In this document: one piece after another, positions 1-6,392 of the stretch
Numbering within the stretch: position 1 is the first letter of the stretch
How the letters are laid out: each line of letters opens with the position of its first letter
NCBI GenBank assembly: GCA_018434685.1
Contig: JAHDOV010000010.1
Location: forward strand, 62,001 to 126,000
Direction: 5' to 3'
Origin: Deltaproteobacteria bacterium
GTDB lineage: Bacteria > Desulfobacterota > Desulfomonilia > UBA1062
Length of the DNA: 64,000 nt
Program-made: the position numbers and the translations under genes
The notes under the pieces: model-generated
The model's input: only the letters and a program-made list of their open reading frames with translations
Database searches by the model: none
Told to the model about the DNA's origin: nothing

Positions 1-652
1 GCTGAATATTCAAAGTGTGATGCGCAGGGAACACATGTTTCACCGGCAGCACCGAGATCCGCTCCAGAGAGTTGAGGTACGCCTCTGGATCGGTGGACGG
101 AAAGTATGCAAAGAGCGTGTCTTTATAAACCAAGTCACCAGTGAAAAGGTAACCGCGCTCCTTTTCCCAAAAACACATATGACCTGGCGAATGACCGGGC
201 GTATGCACTATTTGAACAAAGCGGTTTCCAATATCAATAACTTCATTACCCTTTAGCACTTTTGTCGGCTTACCCTGAAAGAATTCATATTTGTTTACAT
301 CATAATCTTCCGGCAGGCCACATCGGTCAACGACCATGCCCTTGATTTGCTCCATTGTGAGAGGAAATTTACCGCTCAGCCAGTTCAGTTCATCTTCATG
401 AGCGTAAAAGTCTGGAAAGTATTTATGACCACCAATATGATCCCAGTGAATGTGGGTGGCTACTGCGGTAATCGGTTTGTCAGTCAGCTTTATGACCTGG
501 TCATAAATATTACAGATTCCGAGCCCGGTATCAATCAGCAAACTGTGTTCAGAGCCATTCAAGAGATAACAATGCGTTTCCTCCCAGTGGCGGTATTCGC
601 TTATGATATAAGTTTCCTTGTCGATTTGATCTATTGTAAACCAATTGTCCAT
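1..652 (-). CDS. MBL-fold metallo-hydrolase (3' end cut by window edge)
   Basis: The minus strand is open from an ATG at 652 to the window edge, 217 codons without a stop. The translation has the metallo-beta-lactamase-fold metal motif THIHWDH (HxHxDH) at about residues 67-73, followed by HTPGHSPGH and LFTGDL, which supply further metal ligands. It is therefore a zinc or iron hydrolase of the broad glyoxalase II-like class. The substrate cannot be told from sequence. The C-terminus lies beyond base 1. A palindromic element separates it from the ACT gene upstream, and it has no obvious operon partner here. Confidence 0.85.
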   Translation of the reverse strand, partial: MDNWFTIDQIDKETYIISEYRHWEETHCYLLNGSEHSLLIDTGLGICNIYDQVIKLTDKPITAVATHIHWDHIGGHKYFPDFYAHEDELNWLSGKFPLTMEQIKGMVVDRCGLPEDYDVNKYEFFQGKPTKVLKGNEVIDIGNRFVQIVHTPGHSPGHMCFWEKERGYLFTGDLVYKDTLFAYFPSTDPEAYLNSLERISVLPVKHVFPAHHTLNIQ

Positions 653-712
653 TTGACTTTCTCTTGAATTTTTCTTTTACCAAGACCCTGTTTATATATC
701 CTTAGGAGGGAA

Positions 713-782
713 GGTGGGGTCTTGTAATGCCACATTATTAAGCAGGGATGATGAAAATGTTATAATGCAAGACCTGACCCCC
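713..782. repeat. Palindromic MITE/REP-like element
   Basis: The left arm (GGTGGGGTCTTGTAATG, 713-729) is an imperfect inverted copy of the right arm, which reads GGGGGTCAGGTCTTGCATTA on the minus strand (763-782). The full element is about 70 bp and could fold into one long hairpin. A third copy of the core, CAAGACCC at 681-688, can also pair with the left arm. The right half runs into the ACT-domain gene and supplies its last codons and its stop. From memory, arms of this type recur in several proteobacterial genomes next to REP-associated transposases. That attribution is not verified here. Confidence 0.6.
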
Positions 783-1202
783 GAGACACGTGGGAGCGCC
801 TTGTTGGCGATGTAACTCTCTAAGTGCGGCCATTGCTCGCTCCGCACACTCAGACTGAACAAAAATATGATCGTGGTAATAACCCGCAATGACGTTTGCA
901 CTAATACCGTGTTCGGCGAGTTTATTTGAAAACGAGGCGGTTAGACCAACAGCATCCAAGCTTGAATGGACTGATAGTGTGATGCACTTAAAGACAGAGT
1001 CATAGGATAAGCCATTTTTGTCAGCTGAAGCGCGTGGGACCACGAGTGTCATCGCTTCGTCTTCCAAGAACATAGCTAAGGGAGATAAATCGGACTTATC
1101 ACCATATTTACCACCTTCAACATAGGTAAAAATGTACTCTTCATCCCGCAGCACAGGCTTCATGGAGTCCAGTAACTTTTGCAGATTTTTTTCACCAGAC
1201 AT
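738..1202 (-). CDS. ACT-domain protein (DUF2241/ACT_3 type)
   Basis: A 154-residue protein resembling the small tandem-ACT proteins (ACT_3 plus ACT_7) of about 130 residues. The start MSGEKNLQKLLDSMKP and the central segment SSLDAVGLTASFSNKLAEHG are typical. ACT domains bind amino acids or other small ligands; no catalytic motif is seen and the role is unknown. The start is supported by GGGAGG just upstream. The last 13-14 residues (GGQVLHYNIFIIPA) and the TAA stop are encoded by the palindromic element at 713-782. The native C-terminus has therefore been replaced or extended by the insertion. The gene may belong to the cassette array upstream of it. Confidence 0.8.
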   Translation of the reverse strand: MSGEKNLQKLLDSMKPVLRDEEYIFTYVEGGKYGDKSDLSPLAMFLEDEAMTLVVPRASADKNGLSYDSVFKCITLSVHSSLDAVGLTASFSNKLAEHGISANVIAGYYHDHIFVQSECAERAMAALRELHRQQGAPTCLGGQVLHYNIFIIPA

Positions 1203-1279
1203 GAATTACCTCCCGGGTAATTTGAGGGATGTCAGTGAAATTGTGACTTTTGATATGACCGACATATCTGTTCAGAAAG

Positions 1280-1338
1280 GGTTGGTGGCCAAATGTCCAT
1301 ATTTCATGGACGTCCCCTGGTTTCATGCGTTTGTTAGC
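1280..1338 (-). other. Possible degenerate attC site
   Basis: Read on the minus strand, the stop codon of the preceding gene lies inside GCTAACAAACGC, which resembles the left core of attC sites (the stop is often part of this core in gene cassettes). A short stem GTCCAT/ATGGAC (1295-1300 with 1306-1311, loop ATTTC) follows. No matching GTTRRRY right core is present before the ACT gene, so this is at best a decayed or half site. Confidence 0.25.
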
Positions 1339-1999
1339 AAAGCTCGCAGATTTCCGTGAACTCCGGAATCAACTCTTCTATTCCGTGGTATATCTCGTCA
1401 AAGAGCATTAACGAGGCCATCAATGGTTTCATTCCAATGGTGTCAGCGAAAGAAGCGTCCCGAATTGTCTTTATCACCATGTGCCCTTCATCGATCTGCT
1501 CACCATAGGCCAACGAGACCCCTTCCCAGTTCGGATGGGCGAACTCACATAGACCGAGATACGATTCCTCAAATGCTGTATTTCTTTTTCCGACATGCTG
1601 GACTGCGGTCAATGCATTGTAGTGCTTGACTGATCCAGTACCGTCCCTAGTACCCAATAGAGCCTTCATCAAGAAGTCATCAATATCATCGACGTCGTTC
1701 TTCTTTATTGCAGCCGACACCTTAGAGAAACAGACATAAAGCATGGCCACCGTTTCCATAACGGCCCTAGTGAGCACGAAGGCTGGTAGATACGCTTTCT
1801 TCGTATACAGCAGGTGGGATGCCTGGCCCAGATCGCAAATCCTGATTTGGTACAGCGCTTTAAGACAACGGAGTTTGTACGGTACCTTAGAGATTGGACT
1901 TGTATTCTCTTTATCCACAGTTGGAGTAATTCTCTTGTCAAAAAGTGACAATAGGTCTTTGATTCTCGCAAGTGATTCTTCAGGAGATCCGATTCCCAT
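1334..1999 (-). CDS. Hypothetical cassette protein, 221 aa
   Basis: No family recognised with confidence. The protein is soluble and mostly helical by inspection, with a central segment LTRAVMETVAMLYVC and a later EFAHPNWEGVSL. That pattern recalls DUF5677/HEPN-like helical proteins, in which a conserved ExxxR-like helix is followed by a His-containing segment. The ATG at 1999 is preceded by GAGAAG. The gene stands alone between two attC-like sites on the same strand as its neighbours, which fits a single-gene integron cassette. The function is unknown. Confidence 0.6.
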   Translation of the reverse strand: MGIGSPEESLARIKDLLSLFDKRITPTVDKENTSPISKVPYKLRCLKALYQIRICDLGQASHLLYTKKAYLPAFVLTRAVMETVAMLYVCFSKVSAAIKKNDVDDIDDFLMKALLGTRDGTGSVKHYNALTAVQHVGKRNTAFEESYLGLCEFAHPNWEGVSLAYGEQIDEGHMVIKTIRDASFADTIGMKPLMASLMLFDEIYHGIEELIPEFTEICELC

Positions 2000-2015
2000 A
2001 GTATCTTCTCAAATT

Positions 2016-2077
2016 GCTAATATAGGCGTCACCCGGAGCGCGTTGTTTGAGCGATCGGGTGTACGCACTCGTTATGC
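2016..2077 (-). other. attC-like cassette recombination site
   Basis: About 62 bp between two cassette genes. The two arms GCGTCACCCGGAGCGC (2026-2041) and GCGATCGGGTGTACGC (2051-2066) are imperfect inverted copies, with unpaired bases on one side and a 9-nt loop, as in folded attC sites. The outer cores are GTTATGC (2071-2077, plus strand) and GCTAATA (2016-2022). These only partly match GTTRRRY and its complement, so the site may be diverged. Confidence 0.55.
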
Positions 2078-2080
2078 ATT

Positions 2081-2932
2081 TTACAGATTCTTTCCTGGAA
2101 AGTGCCTCTCTTCCAGTTCCTCAATCATCGCTGGAAGTTCCATTATCTTGTCTGAGAGTCTCCAATTCAGGATTTCTACGCAAAACTTTGCCCACTCCAC
2201 CCACACCGCTGATGCTGTGCGGACAATTGACGCGATATCATTTAGGATAACGTTGGGCTGGTAATGATCTCTACTATACGAAACCTGCCTCCTTAGAGAC
2301 CATGCTGTTCCGTGTATATACGAACTCATCTGCCTATAAATGAGTTTGTATAGTCGTTGAAAGGATGGGCCGCACTCGAGGGCCTGCACAAACATGCTCT
2401 TGTTACACCAGTTATGAAAAGGTCTTCCGCGGCCTTTCTTGTCAACAAAGGTGTATGTACCTTTCGTTTTCTCATATTTTTCAGATATGCTTTCACGAAA
2501 TGAACTTACCCCCTCAACATGCTTGGGATTTGCCGTACTACCGTCCCATTCAAGAAGGGATGAGGAGATGTCATATGCTTCTATGTCTGCATAGCCCCAA
2601 AACAGGGCAGACCGCGACTGTGATTCTAACGAGATGTATTTCAGGGTAATCAAGCTTTCGCAAAGCAATCTTACGTGGGATGATGCTTGGTGAATTAGCT
2701 CACAGCGTAACAGAATGTATATGGTATTTAAGGTAGAAAGGTCCTTGTTTATGGCACAAAGCAGGATCTTCTTGAAAGGAGTGTCTGCCATGAATGCCCT
2801 TTCTTGGTACATGGCCTCTCTTTGCGTAATGCCTACGACGTTTCCGAAGAGGTCGAGCCATTCCCAAACTTCAACTGGAAATTCAATCTTCCTTATCGTC
2901 TCACAGATATCAATCCTCGGCATGTCTTTCAT
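2081..2932 (-). CDS. DUF5677-like hypothetical protein
   Basis: A 283-residue helical protein. The pattern LLRCELIHQASSHVRLLCES, FWGYADIEAY and later QMSSYIHGTAW resembles the DUF5677 family, which has no known biochemical role. The ATG at 2932 is preferred: AAGGAAG lies just upstream, whereas the in-frame TTG at 2977 falls inside the attC site at 2948-2991. The TAA stop at 2081 is followed directly by an attC-like site. Context therefore says gene cassette; function is unknown. Confidence 0.65.
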   Translation of the reverse strand: MKDMPRIDICETIRKIEFPVEVWEWLDLFGNVVGITQREAMYQERAFMADTPFKKILLCAINKDLSTLNTIYILLRCELIHQASSHVRLLCESLITLKYISLESQSRSALFWGYADIEAYDISSSLLEWDGSTANPKHVEGVSSFRESISEKYEKTKGTYTFVDKKGRGRPFHNWCNKSMFVQALECGPSFQRLYKLIYRQMSSYIHGTAWSLRRQVSYSRDHYQPNVILNDIASIVRTASAVWVEWAKFCVEILNWRLSDKIMELPAMIEELEERHFPGKNL

Positions 2933-2947
2933 CAGGTCTTCCTTAAT

Positions 2948-2991
2948 GCCTAACCCTGCTTTTGCGCTCCGCTGCAAATGTAGCGTTAGGT
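2948..2991 (-). other. attC-like cassette recombination site (short)
   Basis: Read on the minus strand this begins ACCTAAC (perfect RYYYAAC) and ends GTTAGGC (perfect GTTRRRY), 44 bp apart outer to outer. The interior can pair through TTTGC/GCAAA with flanking GCT/AGC. The TAA stop of the nuclease-like gene lies within the left core. The spacing is shorter than usual for attC (about 57 bp or more), so the site may be minimal or deleted, but both core sites are exact. Confidence 0.6.
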
Positions 2992-4047
2992 CCTTCTAAT
3001 TCGATCTAAATATTGATTAATCCAGTTGCGATCCATTTCTAATCGAACATTTCTTCTTACACCTCCAATTACTCCAGAAAGGTCAATATACGAGAAATGC
3101 TGTTGCTTTATGTTTGCGACCGCCTCTCGGTCACCCCAATTTTCTGATATTAAATTAGCAATTGCTTCTGGTAGATTAAATTGCAACTCGAAATATCCAT
3201 TGTCATTGCGATCAATATCCAAAGGGGTGAATTTCCATTCTCCAGTTTCATAGCCTGTTAGACGACATGTAATGTTGTCTGACTCAAAGGCTAATGCTGG
3301 TAAGGGTGATTCAGTGAGTAAATGTAATGGCCAACGTCCTTGCAGCATGCCAAAATATGAACCATGGATTCTGCGAACTGTTTGAACCAATGAATCATCA
3401 ATTAAAGCAATGCCCTTTTTTGTTAGGAAATGAGGTGTATTGGTTTGAGATATTCTATCCCTTAAGGCATCTCTGTAAAGTTTTCGGATTCCAGCCATAC
3501 TCCTTTTTCCAATTATAGTGACGCAATGATTGTCAAAAGTCATAATTGCATCGATTAACGGTTGGATAATAGGAACATTTTCGTACTGAATTAAAAAAAC
3601 TTGATGAGCTATAGAATATTCTACGGCTCCAGAAGTGAAGCCAGAAGTTGAAAAAATAGCAGAGTGATAATTGTATCTCACAACTTGAAGATCACCGCCA
3701 CGGCGAGATGGTACGGTAAAGTAGTTTTCAGTAATATCTTTTAAGACACCCACTGCATTTCTTACAACATCAACCCCAATTGGCCTTCCAGCTTGATAAC
3801 ATTTAGCTTCCACTAATAATCTTAAAGGATACATGAATGCCGGTGAATAATGAAATGAAGCTATTGCATCAATTTGATGCCAAGTTCCTCTACCCCGGAC
3901 CTCAAGCCCAGAATGCCCATGGTTTAAACCTGTTGCCTCTGGAGATAAATTAGGATCAAATTCAACAATCGAGTAGCCTATTTTTTCGAGCAAAAATAAT
4001 ATTGCCTCTTCAAGTAAAGCACCTCTAATTTGTGGAATGCTTGCCAT
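2986..4047 (-). CDS. Putative restriction endonuclease-like (PD-(D/E)XK) protein
   Basis: A 353-residue protein. The N-terminal helix RGALLEEAILFLLEKIGY, then HQIDAIASF and LLVEAKCY about 25 residues later, match the D...ExK core of PD-(D/E)XK nucleases of the Mrr/restriction class. The remaining 250 residues are unassigned and could be a specificity domain. ATG at 4047 is chosen because AAAGGAAAAG lies just upstream; the ATG at 4080 lies inside the attC right core. No methyltransferase is nearby, so an orphan or anti-phage role is more likely than a classical restriction pair. The gene is AT-rich compared with the rest of the window. Confidence 0.65.
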   Translation of the reverse strand: MASIPQIRGALLEEAILFLLEKIGYSIVEFDPNLSPEATGLNHGHSGLEVRGRGTWHQIDAIASFHYSPAFMYPLRLLVEAKCYQAGRPIGVDVVRNAVGVLKDITENYFTVPSRRGGDLQVVRYNYHSAIFSTSGFTSGAVEYSIAHQVFLIQYENVPIIQPLIDAIMTFDNHCVTIIGKRSMAGIRKLYRDALRDRISQTNTPHFLTKKGIALIDDSLVQTVRRIHGSYFGMLQGRWPLHLLTESPLPALAFESDNITCRLTGYETGEWKFTPLDIDRNDNGYFELQFNLPEAIANLISENWGDREAVANIKQQHFSYIDLSGVIGGVRRNVRLEMDRNWINQYLDRIRRT

Positions 4048-4064
4048 TTTCTTTTCCTTTTTGA

Positions 4065-4128
4065 ACCTAACGCCCGGCATCAGTGGCGCGGGCGGCAGCC
4101 CGCGTCCGTCTGCATGCCATGGTTCGGC
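4065..4128 (-). other. attC site of an integron cassette
   Basis: Read on the minus strand it starts GCCGAAC (one mismatch to RYYYAAC, 4122-4128) and ends GTTAGGT (exact GTTRRRY, 4065-4071). Between them a GC-rich imperfect hairpin pairs GCGGGC with GCCCGC around GGCA, and the outer segments GCCCGGCATCAG and CTGCATGCC pair imperfectly. The 64-bp length, the core sites and the position just after a stop codon are all as expected for attC. It is the best-formed site in the window. Confidence 0.75.
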
Positions 4129-4135
4129 TATTTAT

Positions 4136-4711
4136 TTAATCATTAACAAGAAATTTCATTGCATCATCCCCATGATGACGTAGGATGGCATTTATTTGAT
4201 TTCTAAAAGCAGGTAATAATTTTTCAATCATTTCTTGGAATAATTTCAATTCATCTTTTGTAAAAAACTCTATTGGATATTCTAGAAAAACTGGATATAT
4301 CATGCCATCATATTTTGATTTTGATAATTCAATATTAAATAACTCAGCATCGGAATGTGCAAAAGCTCGATTTCTAAGATTCAAGATTTTATTATGTAAA
4401 TCCATTTCAAGAGCATTGTAATTACTTAGAAATTTGTTGGGTAACGATGGTATAGCCGAATCATTACCCTCATTCCTTGTAAATGGTCTCGAATAAGAAA
4501 CGATTAAAGCAGTGGTGAGAGCTCTCATATTCTCATAATCATCCGAGTTTAAAAAATCTTCTTTGGGATCTTCTATTCTATCTAGGTATTCTGGGTTATG
4601 ATATTCATGCTTTAATAGTTGATATGCATAATTGCCTGCGTCTTGGATATCATCCTCTGATATTAATATCCTCTTAATCTGCTTCTTAGCGTTTTCTATC
4701 TTTATGTTCAT
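4136..4711 (-). CDS. Hypothetical cassette protein with HEPN-like motif
   Basis: A 191-residue, strongly AT-rich gene. The segment ILNLRNRAFAHSD resembles the catalytic R-x(4-6)-H motif of HEPN-domain RNases, preceded by a long helix (MRALTTALIVSYSRPF). HEPN proteins are common toxins and abortive-infection factors, but this assignment rests on a single motif. ATG at 4711 is preferred over the upstream TTG at 4732. It is the first gene of the array on the minus strand, with promoter-like sequence upstream and an attC site directly after the stop. Confidence 0.55.
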   Translation of the reverse strand: MNIKIENAKKQIKRILISEDDIQDAGNYAYQLLKHEYHNPEYLDRIEDPKEDFLNSDDYENMRALTTALIVSYSRPFTRNEGNDSAIPSLPNKFLSNYNALEMDLHNKILNLRNRAFAHSDAELFNIELSKSKYDGMIYPVFLEYPIEFFTKDELKLFQEMIEKLLPAFRNQINAILRHHGDDAMKFLVND

Positions 4712-4734
4712 ATAATTTCTTGTGCGGAACAATT

Positions 4735-4787
4735 ACTATACAGCAAAAAAGCAATATAACAGTATAATGGATGAGAAAACGTTGCAA
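4735..4787 (-). promoter_or_regulatory. Candidate promoter of the cassette array
   Basis: The AT-rich stretch before the first cassette gene contains, on the minus strand, TTGCAA (4782-4787) and TATACT (4761-4766) with a 15-bp spacer. A second -10-like TATAGT lies at 4735-4740. The spacer is short of the ideal 17 bp, so this is a weak prediction. Confidence 0.3.
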
Positions 4788-4839
4788 TATAAAAATATCA
4801 TTATATTTCTGAAAATATATATCGTGCCAGTATGTGGCC

Positions 4840-5318
4840 ATCTCTAATAGTGCACATAATCTCCGGATATCCCCCCTCTCTCTGGGTGTTCTTTTCCGAG
4901 ATCATAGTGAAATAACTCGGCACCAGACCGAATTCCCCCTTGAAGCCGGCGAGGGAGTGCGGGAAAAATCCGAAAAACGAGCACTTTTGTCTGAGCGCAG
5001 CAAAGCTGCGCGAGTTTAAGTGCGAGCGGATTTTTCCTGTGCGAGTGAGCGTACCTACCAAAGGCAGGCGGCTTCGCGGGGTGCATTTCTTTGGTTACTT
5101 TCTCTTGTGCAAGCAAAGAAAGTAACATAAAAACCATTAGGGTACAGTATGTACAGGTCAAGGACATAGGTTACAAAAGCGTAAAGGGACATAGGTAACA
5201 CATTGCAATGACTTTTGGGGTTAACCCAACCAATACTCTCCCCGGAATGTGCTGTTTCTTTGGTCCTTTCTTCAGGCACATAAAGAAAGAACCAAAGATG
5301 GTATTGCCTGCCAATCGT
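4840..5318. other. Non-coding block with repeat-like hairpins
   Basis: No convincing gene. The block contains a 10-bp perfect hairpin GTTACTTTCT/AGAAAGTAAC (5094-5103 with 5117-5126). It also has a 16-bp near-perfect hairpin TCTTTGGTCCTTTCTT with AAGAAAGAACCAAAGA (5257-5272 with 5283-5298). Short open frames here encode Arg/Lys/Cys-rich peptides of the kind often misannotated from a widespread proteobacterial repeat. The second hairpin lies just 3' of the solute-binding protein gene and may end its transcript. Confidence 0.5.
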
Positions 5319-6329
5319 TCAAGACGATTCCGAAAACGGTCTTGCCAGCTGCAGGATCTCCAGAGGGATCTCGATACCGATATGCTTGATCGCATCGACA
5401 TCGGAGAGGATCGTGAGGTTCTCCTGCGTTGCAATCGGGAGTTGCTCGGGTTTGACCCCCTGCTTGAGGATCTTCACGGCCTGCTGTCCGGAGAGGAACC
5501 CGTTCGTCCTCAGGCTCGGGCCCACGTAGAGGATGCAGCCCTGGGCGCCGCTCGTCATGAATGCGACGGCAGGGATCTTCCTGTCCCTGGTGATGGCGAG
5601 CAGCTCGCGGGACGGCTCGTTGTCGCGCAGCGCATAGTAGGTGTCCGGCGGAATGCCGAACATGTCGGCGCCCTGTTCCAGCAGTTCAATGGCGGCCGGT
5701 CCTATCTTGTCTGACTTGCCCACCTGTTTGGTGACGACGCGCAGACCCTGCTTTGCCGCCTTTTCTTTCGCCTCTTCGGCAAAGGCAACGGCATTGTCGT
5801 CATCGCAGTGGATGATACCCATGGTCCGCATCCTGGGCAGCGCCAGTCTCGCAATCTTTATCACGTCGTAGGGGTCGATGTAGATGGTGGCGCCGGTAAA
5901 ACCCGCTCCGGCCTCGGTCATGGAGGTGCATCCCGCTGCCACCGGGTTTGCGACGCAGGAGAACACCATGGGGATTCCCGCCTTTACGATCTTGTCCCGG
6001 GAATACTTCGTGGCCGGGGTCCCGATGGTGAGGACCAGGTCTGGTTTCTCATCCACGATCCTGCCGGCTGTCTTTTTGATCTTGATCAGGACGCCGACCT
6101 TTTCCCAGAGGTTTGCATCGAGATCGGCATCGATGATGTGCCGTGTCAGGGTAAGGTTGTCGCCCTCCACGAGACCCTGCTCCCTGAGTGCATCCCTGAA
6201 TCCTTCGTACGCGTTGTCAAAAACCTGGATTTTCGAAACCTGCAGCACGCTGATGTGATACTGCTGGGCAGAAAAGGCCGGCTGGGTGCAGAAGAACAGG
6301 CAGGCCAGGATGCATAAGGTTCTCTTCAT
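5319..6329 (-). CDS. ABC transporter substrate-binding protein (TrpX/PF04392 type)
   Basis: A 336-residue exported protein. A signal peptide (MKRTLCILACLFFCTQPAFS) is followed by a type I periplasmic-binding fold with LVLTIGTPATKYS, GIPMVFSCVANPV and AVAFMTSGAQGCILYVGPS. These are features of the ABC substrate-binding family often found beside two-component or permease genes. The ATG at 6329 has GGGGGG just upstream; a longer frame to 6386 has no signal peptide at its start. No permease or ATPase gene is adjacent, so the transporter partner or sensor is elsewhere. The ligand is unknown. Confidence 0.85.
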   Translation of the reverse strand: MKRTLCILACLFFCTQPAFSAQQYHISVLQVSKIQVFDNAYEGFRDALREQGLVEGDNLTLTRHIIDADLDANLWEKVGVLIKIKKTAGRIVDEKPDLVLTIGTPATKYSRDKIVKAGIPMVFSCVANPVAAGCTSMTEAGAGFTGATIYIDPYDVIKIARLALPRMRTMGIIHCDDDNAVAFAEEAKEKAAKQGLRVVTKQVGKSDKIGPAAIELLEQGADMFGIPPDTYYALRDNEPSRELLAITRDRKIPAVAFMTSGAQGCILYVGPSLRTNGFLSGQQAVKILKQGVKPEQLPIATQENLTILSDVDAIKHIGIEIPLEILQLARPFSESS

Positions 6330-6392
6330 ACCATTCCCCCCTGATGTATTTGATACACTCTTGCGAGTGTAGTGATGCCATAACAATCAGAT

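Larger units (their letters stand above)
1334..4711 (-). mobile_element. Integron-type gene cassette array lacking an integrase (CALIN-like)
   Basis: Four consecutive minus-strand genes, each a single unknown or nuclease-like ORF, are separated by three attC-like sites and followed by one degenerate half site. Core sites all point the same way, and stop codons sit in or beside the left cores. Base composition is visibly AT-richer than the chromosome to the right, most strongly at 3.0-4.8 kb. No tyrosine integrase (IntI) or attI is seen in the window. This matches a cluster of attC sites lacking an integrase, or the distal part of a chromosomal integron. Confidence 0.65.

Noticed and set aside
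2932-2977. TTG start giving a 298-residue DUF5677-like protein
   Set aside because: The extra codons lie inside the attC site; ATG at 2932 has a good ribosome binding site.
4844-5434. Several overlapping short ORFs with Cys/Arg/Lys-rich peptides
   Set aside because: No ribosome sites and mutually overlapping frames; typical of a repeat region often misannotated as small proteins.
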